Position numbers and translations under genes: made by a program. Positions 8,812 through 17,414 of a DNA stretch of 64,000 nt are shown in pieces (positions within the stretch are counted from its first letter, which is position 1; each line of letters begins with the position of its first letter). The stretch lies in contig NZ_LOAS01000007.1 in assembly GCF_001558155.1 (NCBI RefSeq), positions 186,001 through 250,000 of the forward strand. The letters are read 5' to 3'. The notes below the pieces were generated by a model. That model was not told the DNA's origin, did no database searches, and saw nothing but the letters and a program-made list of their open reading frames with translations. The DNA comes from Aliiruegeria sabulilitoris (lineage in GTDB: Bacteria > Pseudomonadota > Alphaproteobacteria > Rhodobacterales > Rhodobacteraceae).

Positions 8812-10566
8812 TCAGACGAGCACCGCGCCGGTGCTGCCAATCGCGTCCTTGGTGGAGGCCTCGCCCAGCAGCATGGAGTTATGCGGCTCGCCCGACGGGA
8901 TCATCGGGAAGCAGTTCTCGTGCTTCTCGACCAGGCAGTCGAAGATGACCGGGCCGTCGTAGTTGATCATCTCCATGATCGCGTCGTCCAGATCGGCCGG
9001 GTCCGACACCTGGAAACCCTTGCCACCGAAGGCATCCGCGAGCTTGACGAAATCGGGCAGCGCCTCGGACCAGCTGTGGGAATAGCGTTCGCCATGCAGC
9101 AGTTCCTGCCACTGGCGCACCATGCCGAGGCGTTCGTTGTTCAGGATGAATTGCTTGACCGGCAGGTCGAATTGCCGGGCCGTGCCCATCTCCTGGATGT
9201 TCATCATGAAGGAGGCGTCGCCCGCGACGTTGATGACGAGCGCGTCCGGGTGGGCCACCTGCACGCCGATGGAGGCGGGCAGGCCGTAGCCCATCGTACC
9301 GAGCCCCCCGGAAGTCATCCAGCGGTTGGGGTCCTCGAAGCCCATGAACTGTGCCGCCCACATCTGGTGCTGGCCGACCTCGGTGCAGATATAGCGGTCA
9401 TATTTCTTGGTCAGCGCTTCCAGCCGTTGCAACGCGTGCTGCGGCTTGATGATCTTGTCGGAGTTCTTGAACGTCAGGCAGCGGACTTCCTTCCACTCCT
9501 CGATCTGCGCCCACCACTTGGCGAGCCCCTCCTTGTTCACCTTGCGCCCGCGCGCCTTCCAGATGCGCAGGGCATCTTCCAGAACATGCGCCACGTCGCC
9601 GACGATCGGGATATCGGTGCGGATGACCTTGTTGATCGAGCTGGGGTCGATATCGATATGCGCCTTGATCGAATGCGGGCTGAAATCGGCGATCCGGCCG
9701 GTGATCCGGTCATCGAACCGCGCGCCGATATTGATCATCAGGTCGCAGCCATGCATGGCCAGGTTGGCCTCGTAGAGACCATGCATGCCCAGCATGCCCA
9801 GCCAGCGCTCGCCGGAGGCCGGGTAGGCGCCGAGCCCCATCAGCGTCGAGGTGATCGGGAAGCCCGTGGCTTCGACGAACTCGCGCAGCAGTTGGCTGGC
9901 AATGGTGCCCGAATTGATCACGCCGCCGCCGGTATAGAAGACCGGCCGCTCGGCCGTCTCCATCGCCGCGACCAGCTCGGTGATCATCTCGACATCGCCC
10001 TTCACCCTCGGCCGGTAATGGCCCTGCCGGATCTCGTTCGGCGCCAGGTAGGTTCCGGTGGCAAACTGGACATCCTTCGGAATGTCGATCAGCACCGGGC
10101 CGGGACGGCCCGCGGTGGCGACGTGGAAGGCCTGGTGGATCGTCGAGGCGAGTTCGTCGGTATCCTTCACCAGCCAGTTATGCTTGGTGCAGGGCCGCGT
10201 GATGCCAACCGTGTCGGCCTCCTGAAAGGCGTCCGAGCCGATCATGAAGGTCGGAACCTGGCCCGACAGGACGACCATCGGGATCGAATCCATCAGCGCG
10301 TCGGTGATGCCGGTGACGGCATTGGTGGCGCCGGGGCCCGAGGTGACCAGGACGACGCCCGGCTTGCCGGTCGAGCGGGCATAGCCCTCGGCGGCATGGG
10401 CCGCGCCCTGTTCGTGGCGAACGAGGATGTGCTTGATACCCTGATCCTGAAAGATCTCGTCATAAATGGGTAGCACGGCGCCGCCGGGATAGCCGAACAC
10501 GACGTCCACGCCCTGGTCCTTCAGGGCCTGGACAACCATTCTTGCTCCGGTCATTTGCTGCGCCAT
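8812..10566 (-). CDS. ilvB: Acetolactate synthase, large (catalytic) subunit
   Basis: 584 aa. It condenses two pyruvates (or pyruvate with 2-oxobutyrate) in Leu/Ile/Val synthesis, using thiamine diphosphate, FAD and Mg2+. The N-terminal ThDP Glu is in VRHEQGAAHAAEGYAR (about 48-63), the FAD-binding middle domain follows, and the ThDP/Mg motif GDASFMMNIQEM is at about residues 452-463. It is a single gene: no ilvH (regulatory subunit) follows, and a terminator comes within 50 bases. Upstream lie a leader peptide and an intrinsic terminator, indicating control by attenuation. The symbol ilvI would fit equally well. Confidence 0.95.
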   Translation of the reverse strand: MAQQMTGARMVVQALKDQGVDVVFGYPGGAVLPIYDEIFQDQGIKHILVRHEQGAAHAAEGYARSTGKPGVVLVTSGPGATNAVTGITDALMDSIPMVVLSGQVPTFMIGSDAFQEADTVGITRPCTKHNWLVKDTDELASTIHQAFHVATAGRPGPVLIDIPKDVQFATGTYLAPNEIRQGHYRPRVKGDVEMITELVAAMETAERPVFYTGGGVINSGTIASQLLREFVEATGFPITSTLMGLGAYPASGERWLGMLGMHGLYEANLAMHGCDLMINIGARFDDRITGRIADFSPHSIKAHIDIDPSSINKVIRTDIPIVGDVAHVLEDALRIWKARGRKVNKEGLAKWWAQIEEWKEVRCLTFKNSDKIIKPQHALQRLEALTKKYDRYICTEVGQHQMWAAQFMGFEDPNRWMTSGGLGTMGYGLPASIGVQVAHPDALVINVAGDASFMMNIQEMGTARQFDLPVKQFILNNERLGMVRQWQELLHGERYSHSWSEALPDFVKLADAFGGKGFQVSDPADLDDAIMEMINYDGPVIFDCLVEKHENCFPMIPSGEPHNSMLLGEASTKDAIGSTGAVLV

Positions 10567-10601
10567 CTTGCATCTCCATCATCGTCTGGCGTTGCGGCAA
10601 T

Positions 10602-10626
10602 AAAAAACCCCCGTCGTTGACGAGGG
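10602..10626 (-). terminator. Attenuator terminator upstream of ilvB
   Basis: On the minus strand CCCTCGTC-AAC-GACGGGGG (10626 to 10608) forms an 8-bp stem with one G-U pair, followed by six T (10607-10602). It lies between the leader peptide stop and the ilvB start. A competing 10-bp pairing, 10661-10670 with 10625-10634, overlaps its 5' arm and could be the antiterminator. Confidence 0.85.
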
Positions 10627-10653
10627 CGCATGGGATACCGTTATGGTCAACCG

Positions 10654-10701
10654 TTACCGGCCCATGCGCCTTTCCCCTACGAGTACAAGAATGAGTGCCA
10701 T
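10654..10701 (-). CDS. Leader peptide for attenuation of ilvB
   Basis: A 15-residue ORF, MALILVLVGERRMGR, with six successive Leu, Ile and Val codons (CTC ATT CTT GTA CTC GTA) at codons 3-8. AAGGAAA lies 9 bases before the ATG. The ORF ends 28 bases before the attenuator hairpin. This is the arrangement of ribosome-mediated attenuation: stalling at scarce branched-chain aminoacyl-tRNA would leave 10661-10670 free to pair with 10625-10634 and disturb the terminator, while full translation would cover that segment. Function is inferred from layout. Confidence 0.85.
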   Translation of the reverse strand: MALILVLVGERRMGR

Positions 10702-10939
10702 TCTTTGGGTTTCCTTTGCATCTGTGCGCGCGACCATATGGGCGTCTGCCGGGAGGGTCAACGCCATTTTTGGATAAAATGACGCAGGTTGCGGGCGCGG
10801 CGAAACAATCTTTCGCGAGAGGCCCTGTCGCGGTGCGGGTCGATCCGTACGCCCGCGCCGAATTGCGCTGCAAGGGCTATTCTATTCGCCATATTGAATG
10901 TAAGAATGCATCCGCGATTGGCGTGAGGGAGGACAAGCC

Positions 10940-11863
10940 GTGAAACTGACCCGTAGAACGATGATGCAAGGGGCGCTGGCGGGAGCCGCGCTCGGTGGGG
11001 CGGGGCTTGTGCCGCGCTGGTCGCACGCCACGGTGGCGCTTGGCGACATGAGCGTCGAGACTCTGAGCGACGGCCACCTCGTGTTGCCCGCCGATTTCAT
11101 CTTTGGCCCCATGCCCAAGGACGAGCTTGGCCCGGTCCTGCAGGCCAATGGCCTGACACCGGGCGCGGAACTGACACCGGAATGCAACCTCACGCTCCTG
11201 CGCAGCGATGACAATGTGATCCTGTTCGATGCCGGTTCCGGCCCGAGTTTCCAGCAGAGCGCGGGCAAGCTCGCAGATGCGCTCGACGCCGCGGGGCTTG
11301 CCCCCGAAGACATCACCCATGTCGTCTTTACCCATGGCCACCCGGATCACCTTTGGGGCGTTCTGGACGATTTCGACGAGCCGTTTTTCTACGAGGCGCA
11401 ACATTTCATTGGCAAGGCGGAGTGGGATTACTGGATCGACCCGAAGACGGTCGACACCATTGAAGCGGCGCGCACCACCATGGCAGTAGGCGCGCAACGG
11501 CGGCTGGCGGCGATGGAAGATGCGATGACCTTTTTCGAGGATGGCGAGGAGATCCTGCCCGGCGTGGCCGCCCGTATGACCCCCGGCCACACGCCCGGCC
11601 ACATGTCCTTCGAGATCCGTTCGGGCAGCGAGAGCGTGATGGTGATCGGCGATGCCATCGGAAATCACCATGTCGCCTTTGCCCGCCCGGGCTGGCATTC
11701 CGGCTCCGATCAGGACCGCGAGCTGGGATCGGCCACTCGTACCGCCCTCATGGACCAGGTTGCCAGCGAGCAGATGCGCATCATCGGCTTCCACCTGCCC
11801 GGCGGCGGGATTGGACGTGCGGAAAAGACCGCGGACGGCTATAGGTTCGTACAGGAAAGCTGA
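10940..11863 (+). CDS. Exported metallo-beta-lactamase-fold hydrolase
   Basis: 307 aa with a GTG start (GGGAGGA 7 bases upstream). The N-terminus MKLTRRTMMQGALAGAALGG has a twin-arginine-like signal, with cleavage likely near SHA (about residue 30). The zinc motif THGHPDH is at 131-137, further ligands are in MTPGHTPGHMSF (His near 218) and VMVIGDAI (Asp near 239). This is the MBL hydrolase core; substrates in this group include lactones, esters and phosphoesters, and none can be chosen here. The gene is followed closely by a thioredoxin-like gene (15 bases), likely one operon. Confidence 0.88.
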   Translation: MKLTRRTMMQGALAGAALGGAGLVPRWSHATVALGDMSVETLSDGHLVLPADFIFGPMPKDELGPVLQANGLTPGAELTPECNLTLLRSDDNVILFDAGSGPSFQQSAGKLADALDAAGLAPEDITHVVFTHGHPDHLWGVLDDFDEPFFYEAQHFIGKAEWDYWIDPKTVDTIEAARTTMAVGAQRRLAAMEDAMTFFEDGEEILPGVAARMTPGHTPGHMSFEIRSGSESVMVIGDAIGNHHVAFARPGWHSGSDQDRELGSATRTALMDQVASEQMRIIGFHLPGGGIGRAEKTADGYRFVQES

Positions 11864-11878
11864 CCCGAGGAGGCCGTC

Positions 11879-12427
11879 ATGGCTGCAACACCGCCTGTCT
11901 GCGATTTCGGCTGGAAAGCCGTGGATTTCGACCTGCCCGCGACCGATGGCAAACGGTATCGGCTGGCGGATGTATCAGGGCCGAATGGCCTTTTGCTGAT
12001 GTTCATCTGCAATCACTGTCCCTACGTGCTGCGCGCCATGGAGCGGATCGTACAGGACAGCGCGGAGTTGCAGGGGCTCGGGATCGGCGTGGCGGCGATC
12101 TGTTCCAACGATCCCGTGGCCTATCCGGCCGATTCCTTTGACAAAATGGTGGAAAAGGCCCGCGACTGGGGCCTTTCCTTTCCCTATCTCCACGACGAGG
12201 ACCAGACGGTCGCCCGCGCCTATGATGCCGCCTGCACGCCGGATTTCTTCGGCTTCAACGCGGCCGGTGAGCTTCAATATCGCGGGCGTCTTGACGCAGC
12301 GCGAAAGGATGCCGCAGCCCCGGGCTTGCGACGTGACCTGTTCGAGGCCATGAAACAGGTGGCCGAAACGGGCGCAGGCCCTGAAGAGCAGGTTCCCTCC
12401 ATGGGCTGCTCCATCAAGTGGAAATAG
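11879..12427 (+). CDS. Thioredoxin-like (AhpC/TSA-type) protein
   Basis: 182 aa with a thioredoxin fold. The redox motif CNHCPYV (Cys44, Cys47) sits after the strand LLLMFI; the resolving region and cis-Pro are seen in AACTPDFFGFN (about 118-128). It belongs to the thioredoxin-like group annotated near peroxiredoxins in proteobacteria. A likely role is disulfide or peroxide reduction in the cytoplasm. CGAGGAGG precedes the ATG, and it lies between the MBL-fold gene (15 bases) and gph (4 bases), so these genes are likely co-transcribed. Confidence 0.85.
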   Translation: MAATPPVCDFGWKAVDFDLPATDGKRYRLADVSGPNGLLLMFICNHCPYVLRAMERIVQDSAELQGLGIGVAAICSNDPVAYPADSFDKMVEKARDWGLSFPYLHDEDQTVARAYDAACTPDFFGFNAAGELQYRGRLDAARKDAAAPGLRRDLFEAMKQVAETGAGPEEQVPSMGCSIKWK

Positions 12428-12431
12428 CATC

Positions 12432-13097
12432 ATGAACATCGTCTTCGACCTCGACGGCACGCTGATCGACAGCGCGCCGGACATTCAGGCTGTGGCCGCC
12501 AAGATTCTTGGCAAGCTGGGCAAGCCACCGCTGAGCATCGAGGAGACGCGCGATTTCATTGGCGAGGGTGCCAAGATCCTCGTCAGCCGCATGATGGCGT
12601 CCCGCGGGATCGAGGAAACGCCCGAGAGCCACGCGCAGATCTTTGGCGATTTCGTCGCCGAGTACGAATATGCCGTCGAACGCGCGGTGTTCTATCCCGG
12701 CGTGGTCGATGCGTTGGCCGTGCTCAAGGGCGGCGGCCACAAGCTGGCGCTGTGCACCAACAAGCCCGAACTGCCCGCCCGCGCGGTGATGAAACACATG
12801 GGGCTGGGGCCGATCTTTGACGCCTTCGTCGCCGGCGGCATGACGAAGAACCCCAAGCCCGACCCGGAAATGGCGCTGAAATGCGTCGCCGATCTCGGCG
12901 GCGGCCCGACGCTCTATGTGGGCGACAGCGGCACCGATGCGCAGACGGCGCAGAATGCGGGCCTGCCTTTCGCGCTTTATACCGAGGGCTACCGCAAGAG
13001 CCCGGTCGACGAGATCCCGCATGACTGGGCCTTCGACCATTTCGACCGTCTGGCCGAGATCGTGGCCGAGGCACAGGCGCGGCACGCCGCGGCCTGA
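12432..13097 (+). CDS. gph: Phosphoglycolate phosphatase (HAD family)
   Basis: 221 aa. HAD motif I is FDLDGTLIDS with nucleophile Asp6 and general acid Asp8; motif II/III are visible in ALCTNKPE (Thr near 109) and KNPKPDPEM (Lys near 139); motif IV is YVGDSGTDAQTA (about 158-169). The cap domain size and motif spacing fit Gph, which dephosphorylates 2-phosphoglycolate, a product of DNA repair and oxygenase side reactions. Its stop overlaps the start of the next HAD gene (TGATG), suggesting translational coupling. Confidence 0.87.
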   Translation: MNIVFDLDGTLIDSAPDIQAVAAKILGKLGKPPLSIEETRDFIGEGAKILVSRMMASRGIEETPESHAQIFGDFVAEYEYAVERAVFYPGVVDALAVLKGGGHKLALCTNKPELPARAVMKHMGLGPIFDAFVAGGMTKNPKPDPEMALKCVADLGGGPTLYVGDSGTDAQTAQNAGLPFALYTEGYRKSPVDEIPHDWAFDHFDRLAEIVAEAQARHAAA

Positions 13098-13789
13098 TGA
13101 AAGCGCTGATCTTCGATGTCGACGGGACGCTGGCGGAAACGGAGGATCTCCACCGCCGCTCCTTCAACGTCGCCTTTGCCGAGCATGGGCTGGACTGGGA
13201 GTGGGACACGGAAACGAACCGGGGCCTGCTCGCGGTTTCCGGCGGCCTGGAACGGATGAACTTCTTTCAGGAGCGCTTGCCGGAAGCAGGGCGCGTCTCC
13301 GCGGAGGTTCTCAAAACCATCCACGCCGCCAAGCGCCGGACATATGCGCGAATGTTGGCAGGGGGTGCCCTCTCGCTACGTCCCGGCGTCTGGGAATTGC
13401 TGGAAGCGGCCGGGCAGGCCGGGCTTCAACGGGCGGTGGTGACGGCTGCAAGCCGGGAAAGCTTCGATGCACTCGCCAATGGCTGCCTGCCCGTTCCGGC
13501 GGAGGAGATCTTCGAGATCATCATCACCGGCGACGATGTCTCCCGCAAGAAGCCGGACCCGCAGGGCTACCTTCTGGCGCTGGACCGCCTCGGCCTTGAT
13601 GCGTCGGACGCGCTCGTGTTCGAAGACAGCCCCGTCGGCCATGCTGCCGCGCGCGCCGCCGGTATCCGCACCGTCGTCACCCCGTCGCCCGACGGGCCGC
13701 TCGGCGGCGATTTCGGCGGCTCGCTCGTGCTGCCCTCGCTGGAGCCAGCCCATTGGCCCGCCTTCGGATTTCCGCCCGCCGGGGCCTGA
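13097..13789 (+). CDS. HAD-superfamily phosphatase, CbbY/beta-phosphoglucomutase-like
   Basis: 230 aa. Motif I FDVDGTLAETEDLHRRSFN (Asp7, Asp9) is followed by a helical cap with the H-R-x(2)-F pattern typical of CbbY-type sugar-phosphate phosphatases. Later motifs are VVTAASRESF (about 114-123), SRKKPDPQGYLLAL (Lys near 153) and VFEDSPVGHAAARAAG (about 175-190). CbbY proteins remove phosphate from xylulose-1,5-bisphosphate, a Rubisco inhibitor, but no Calvin genes are nearby, so the substrate is left open. Overlaps gph by one base. Confidence 0.83.
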   Translation: MKALIFDVDGTLAETEDLHRRSFNVAFAEHGLDWEWDTETNRGLLAVSGGLERMNFFQERLPEAGRVSAEVLKTIHAAKRRTYARMLAGGALSLRPGVWELLEAAGQAGLQRAVVTAASRESFDALANGCLPVPAEEIFEIIITGDDVSRKKPDPQGYLLALDRLGLDASDALVFEDSPVGHAAARAAGIRTVVTPSPDGPLGGDFGGSLVLPSLEPAHWPAFGFPPAGA

Positions 13790-13931
13790 GGGCAGGGCAT
13801 GCGCGGGACGGGTGCGCCGGCGACAATTGGCCGTGAATTGTTATTTGCATTTCCGCCGGGCCATCTGGTTAGCTGCAACGGGTGGTGTCGAATGTCGGCC
13901 ACTGTTTTTCCATGACCGAAAGGACTGTCCC

Positions 13932-14222
13932 GTGCTGTCCAAACCAATCCTTCTTATTGTCCCGTTCACCCTTGCGTTGCTTGCGGGGTGCGAATCCTCG
14001 GCACCGCCCGGCACCAATGGCGGCGTGGAACAGCTTCGCCTCTCCATGACGCCCGCGCTTCGCAACGCCGGTGTGCCGGATTCCTGCATCGCGCAATTGC
14101 CAAGCTCGTCCCTGTCACAGGTCAAGGGCATCACCTCGTCCAGTGTGCGCAGTAGCAAGGGTTACTTGCAGCGGCGGCAGCAACTCCGTACCGCCGCCGA
14201 AAAGGTCTGTGGAGACTTCTGA
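13932..14222 (+). CDS. Small lipoprotein of unknown function
   Basis: 96 aa starting at GTG 13932 (GAAAGGA upstream). The N-terminus LSKPILLIVPFTLALLAGCE has a clean type II signal: positive, hydrophobic core, lipobox LLAGC with the modified Cys at about residue 19. The mature part is about 78 aa, with one further Cys in the middle and one near the end. The residue after Cys is Glu, not Asp, so outer-membrane sorting is likely. No family is recognised. A long in-frame extension upstream was rejected because it has no coding character. Confidence 0.68.
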   Translation: MLSKPILLIVPFTLALLAGCESSAPPGTNGGVEQLRLSMTPALRNAGVPDSCIAQLPSSSLSQVKGITSSSVRSSKGYLQRRQQLRTAAEKVCGDF

Positions 14223-14276
14223 CACTGGCCATCGCGGGCAGACGATCCTTGCCTGCCCGTCCAGTGATGCGCGGGC

Positions 14277-15029
14277 TCAGAAATAGACTGCGCGGAAGGT
14301 GGCCAGCGTGCCGCCGGACGGGTCGAGCAGTTCCATGCTTTCGCCGCTGATGCCGAAGCTTGCCGCGGCCTCCAGCGCCTGCACAAGGTCGCGCTCGAAG
14401 CTGTCATAGGGCGGAATGCAGGCCATCATCGTCATCGGCCCGGGTTTGAACGCGACCTTGGCGCCGCTCACCTCGTAGCCGCCGAGGATCATGTTGCACC
14501 CGACAGTGGCGTTATAGTTGCCATCGCTGCGCAGGATCACATGCGGCTCCCGCTGGTTATTGGCGACCGGAACCTCTTCGCCATTCAGCGTCAGCAGCTT
14601 CCAATAGGTGTTCACGAAATCCGAATCCGGCTTGGTCTCTTCCGACCCGCCCACCATCCGCAGGATCATCTCCACCTCGGTTCCCGCGCCCCGCGTCAGG
14701 ACCGGATAGGCCGTGTCCGTGGTCATCAGCAGCTTGTCACCCTGCTTCACGCTGGCGCGCAGGCTGTAGCTCAGGCGCTCGTCGATCTGCTCGGGCGCGT
14801 AGTGGATGGCGAACCCATAGGGCGGGGCGCCGGGCGCTTCGATGCGATAGGTCACGAGGGTCTTGGCCGGCGCGTCGGCGCGGCTCACATCCTGCAGCAG
14901 GATTTCCACGCTGGCATCCGGCGGCAGCATCATTCGCTGAAGGTAACTCACCGTGCCGGTGATGGTTTCGGCGCTCGCAAGGGTCGGGGACATCAAGAGG
15001 GCCGCGAGGGCGATAAAAAGTCGACGCAT
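14277..15029 (-). CDS. Exported YbaY-domain plus META-domain protein
   Basis: 250 aa. MRRLFIALAALLMSPTLASA is a Sec signal peptide. Residues about 21-120 match the YbaY (type III secretion-pilotin-like lipoprotein) fold: TITGTVSYLQRMMLPPDASVEILLQDVS and the PYGFAIHYAPEQID block. Residues about 140-250 match the META/HslJ domain: NTYWKLLTLNGEEV and GCNMILGGYEV followed by MTMMACIPPY. HslJ-type domains are linked to heat and antibiotic stress in the envelope. The combination is known in proteobacteria; the role is unclear. Convergent with the preceding lipoprotein gene. Confidence 0.82.
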   Translation of the reverse strand: MRRLFIALAALLMSPTLASAETITGTVSYLQRMMLPPDASVEILLQDVSRADAPAKTLVTYRIEAPGAPPYGFAIHYAPEQIDERLSYSLRASVKQGDKLLMTTDTAYPVLTRGAGTEVEMILRMVGGSEETKPDSDFVNTYWKLLTLNGEEVPVANNQREPHVILRSDGNYNATVGCNMILGGYEVSGAKVAFKPGPMTMMACIPPYDSFERDLVQALEAAASFGISGESMELLDPSGGTLATFRAVYF

Positions 15030-15139
15030 GAATTTCTCCCGTTCAGGACATGTTTTGCCGACGCAAGGGGATGCGGCAAGGCCGGGTGTGGCGTTGCCGA
15101 TGCGACGAAGCGGTAACGGGAGTGAATTTGGGGCGCGCT

Positions 15140-15580
15140 TCAGCGCTGTTCAAGTTCCAACAACGTGCGCAGGCCCGAATTGTCCTTCACCAGGTCGGCA
15201 AGTGTGACATTGTCCAGCGCGCCGTAGAACGCTTCAAGCGCATTGGAAAGCTGCCCGCGCAGGCGGCAAGAGGCTGTCAGCGGGCAATGGTTGTCCGAGC
15301 CGGCAAAACACTCAGCAAAGGGCACATTCGCTTCGAAGACGCGGAAAACCTGACCGACGGAGAGCGCTTCGGGCGAGACCTTCAGGCGAATGCCGCCATT
15401 GCGCCCGCGCGCTGTCTCGATGAACCCGGTCTGGCCCAGCATGTTGATCACGACGCCAAGATGGTTCTCGGAGGAATTGCAGGCTTCGGCGATCTCGGAT
15501 TTGCGGACGGTCCGGTCTGTATTGATCGCGCAGAACATCAGGGCGCGCATGGCGAGATTGGTGCGTACGGTCAGACGCAT
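15140..15580 (-). CDS. Rrf2-family [Fe-S] transcriptional regulator (NsrR/RirA-like)
   Basis: 146 aa. An N-terminal winged helix (MRLTVRTNLAMRALMFCA, RKSEIAEACNSSENHLGVVI, GFIETARGRNGGIRL) is followed by three Cys at 91, 99 and 105 (CFAGSDNHC-PLTAS-C). That spacing (7 and 5 residues between) is the one known for RirA and close to NsrR, so the protein probably binds an iron-sulfur cluster and senses NO, iron or oxygen. It is divergent from cydD across 127 bases, and a shared ATTTAAA-centred box lies in both cyd promoters, so it likely controls cytochrome bd. AAGGAAG precedes the ATG. NsrR versus RirA cannot be settled from sequence alone. Confidence 0.85.
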   Translation of the reverse strand: MRLTVRTNLAMRALMFCAINTDRTVRKSEIAEACNSSENHLGVVINMLGQTGFIETARGRNGGIRLKVSPEALSVGQVFRVFEANVPFAECFAGSDNHCPLTASCRLRGQLSNALEAFYGALDNVTLADLVKDNSGLRTLLELEQR

Positions 15581-15637
15581 ATGTGCACTTCCTTTTCGAA
15601 TGCCTGGCTACCCAGGCGAGCTACGCCGAAGGGCTCC

Positions 15638-15651
15638 TTGATCCAGATCAC
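15638..15651 (+). promoter_or_regulatory. FNR/FnrL-type site before cydDC
   Basis: TTGATCCAGATCAC matches TTGAT-N4-ATCAA at 9 of 10 fixed positions. It lies 57 bases before the cydD start. Confidence 0.6.
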
Positions 15652-15665
15652 AAACTTCTTCAGGT

Positions 15666-15682
15666 ATCCAGTTTAAATGCAT
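15666..15682. promoter_or_regulatory. Candidate Rrf2 operator before cydDC
   Basis: ATCCAGTTTAAATGCAT, an imperfect palindrome (6 of 8 pairs). Its minus-strand form TGCATTTAAA nearly equals TGTATTTAAA in front of cydA (19125). It also resembles the ATGCATTT-type boxes known for NsrR. It overlaps an ATG at 15681 that I do not use as the cydD start. Confidence 0.4.
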
Positions 15683-15707
15683 GGCGAATGTAGCATTGGA
15701 GCACCGC

Positions 15708-17414
15708 ATGGCCAACAAGCAACCCGATGCGGCCCCCGATCGGGCCCGCGAACGCCTCGATGCCGCGCTTGCGCCCGTTTCCGGGTCGCTGCGGCGCGCC
15801 GGGCTGATCACGGCGGGCGGGTCGCTTTTGTGGCTGCCGCAGGCGGCGTTGGTGGCGTGGCTTCTGGCCAGCCTGATCGCGGGGAGCGCGGATCGGGGCA
15901 CGGCGCTGCTTGCCGCGGTGGGGTTTGCCCTGCTCGGAGCGCTTCGGGCCGCCTTTCAGATCCTCGCCGACCGGATCCTTGCCAAGGCCGCGGACCGCGT
16001 TCTGGCACGCGAACGCGCCGTGCTGGTCGCGCGGGAAGGGCGGCGGGCGCCCATGGCGGCGGGGCCACGATCAGCGGAACTGGCCGCGCTCGCGAGCGAG
16101 AAGCTGAACACGCTGGAGCCCTATATCCTGCGCTATCGTCCCGCGCAGATGCGGGTTTTTACCGTGCCGCTGGCAATTCTTCTGCTGTCCTTCACCATCT
16201 CCTGGGCGGCTGGGGTGATCCTGCTGGTTGCCGGCCCCCTGATCCCGGTCTTCATGGCCCTTGTCGGCATGGCTGCCCGCGAGGCCAGCGAGCGTCAGAT
16301 GGACGAGATCGGCACGCTGAACGGGATGCTGCTGGAACGCATCCAGGCGCTTGTCGATATCCGGCTTCTGGATGCGGGCGAGCAGGTTGCGCGCGGTTTC
16401 GAGGAGCGGGCGGAGAGCCTGCGCGAACGCACGATGGCGGTGCTGCGCGTGGCCTTCCTGTCATCGACCGTCCTGGAGCTGTTCTCGGCGCTCGGCGTGG
16501 CGCTGGTCGCCGTCTATGTGGGCTTCTCGCTCCTCGGCACGATCGGCTTCGGCGCATGGGGGACGCCGCTCGGCGTCGGCGAGGGGGTTTTCCTGCTGCT
16601 GCTGGCGCCGGAGTTTTTCCAACCCCTGCGGGACCTGGCCGCCGCCTGGCACGATAAGGCCTCCGCGACAGCGGTGGCGCGCGATCTGGTGAAGGCCGAG
16701 GCCGTTGCACCGGTGGAGATCCTCGGAACCGGCGCCGGGGCGGTGCCCCTGCCGATGCCGGACGGCCCTGCACTGGTTTCGGTGCGCGGGTTGGAAATCG
16801 GGCTTGGCGGTGCGCAGCGCATCGCCTTTCCCGACTTCGATATTGCCTGTGGTGAGACTTGCGCGCTGCTGGGGCCGAGCGGGCGGGGCAAGTCCACGCT
16901 GCTGTCGGCACTTGCGGGGCTGCTGCCGGTAGCGGCCGGGCGGATCGAGATCGGTGGCCAGCCGCTGGACGCGGACCGCGCGGATCGCTGGCGGATGTCC
17001 GTCGGCTGGATTCCGCAGGCGCCGCATTTCTTTTCCGGAACGTTGCGCGCCAACCTGCGGCTGGGCGATCCGGAGGCCGGGGATGCCGAGCTTCTGGCCG
17101 CGCTCCGAACCGCCCATGCCGAGGAAATCGTAGAACGGCTTCCGCGCGGGCTGCTTTCGCAATTGGGGGAAACCGGGGCAGGGGTCTCGGGCGGCGAGGC
17201 GCGGCGGCTGATGATCGCGCGGGCCGCGCTCGGCAAGCTGCCGGTTATCCTGGCCGATGAACCCACCGCAAACCTCGACGCGCAAACCGCCGAGGTGGTG
17301 ACGGACGGGCTGTTGGCGCTGGCCGAGGCAGGCGCGACGTTGATCGTGGCCACCCATGACGAGACGCTCGCCGCCCGGCTGGGCCGGCGGATCGAGCTGG
17401 GAGGTGCGGCATGA
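15708..17414 (+). CDS. cydD: Heterodimeric ABC exporter for cytochrome bd assembly, CydD subunit
   Basis: 568 aa: a six-helix membrane domain (about 1-320) fused to an ATPase. Walker A is LGPSGRGKST, signature GVSGGEARRL, Walker B VILADEPTANLD, H-loop ATHDE. CydDC exports cysteine and glutathione and is needed to assemble cytochrome bd. Start 15708 is chosen because GGAG lies 6 bases upstream; an in-frame ATG at 15681 has no ribosome site and falls inside a likely operator. Its stop overlaps cydC by four bases (ATGA). An FNR-like site lies upstream. Confidence 0.93.
   Translation: MANKQPDAAPDRARERLDAALAPVSGSLRRAGLITAGGSLLWLPQAALVAWLLASLIAGSADRGTALLAAVGFALLGALRAAFQILADRILAKAADRVLARERAVLVAREGRRAPMAAGPRSAELAALASEKLNTLEPYILRYRPAQMRVFTVPLAILLLSFTISWAAGVILLVAGPLIPVFMALVGMAAREASERQMDEIGTLNGMLLERIQALVDIRLLDAGEQVARGFEERAESLRERTMAVLRVAFLSSTVLELFSALGVALVAVYVGFSLLGTIGFGAWGTPLGVGEGVFLLLLAPEFFQPLRDLAAAWHDKASATAVARDLVKAEAVAPVEILGTGAGAVPLPMPDGPALVSVRGLEIGLGGAQRIAFPDFDIACGETCALLGPSGRGKSTLLSALAGLLPVAAGRIEIGGQPLDADRADRWRMSVGWIPQAPHFFSGTLRANLRLGDPEAGDAELLAALRTAHAEEIVERLPRGLLSQLGETGAGVSGGEARRLMIARAALGKLPVILADEPTANLDAQTAEVVTDGLLALAEAGATLIVATHDETLAARLGRRIELGGAA

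Noticed and set aside
8800-10473. Plus-strand ORF of 557 codons opposite ilvB
   Set aside because: Shadow of the acetolactate synthase gene; no conserved motif.
15681-15707. ATG at 15681 as cydD start
   Set aside because: No ribosome site and it falls in a likely operator; ATG 15708 has GGAG at the right distance.
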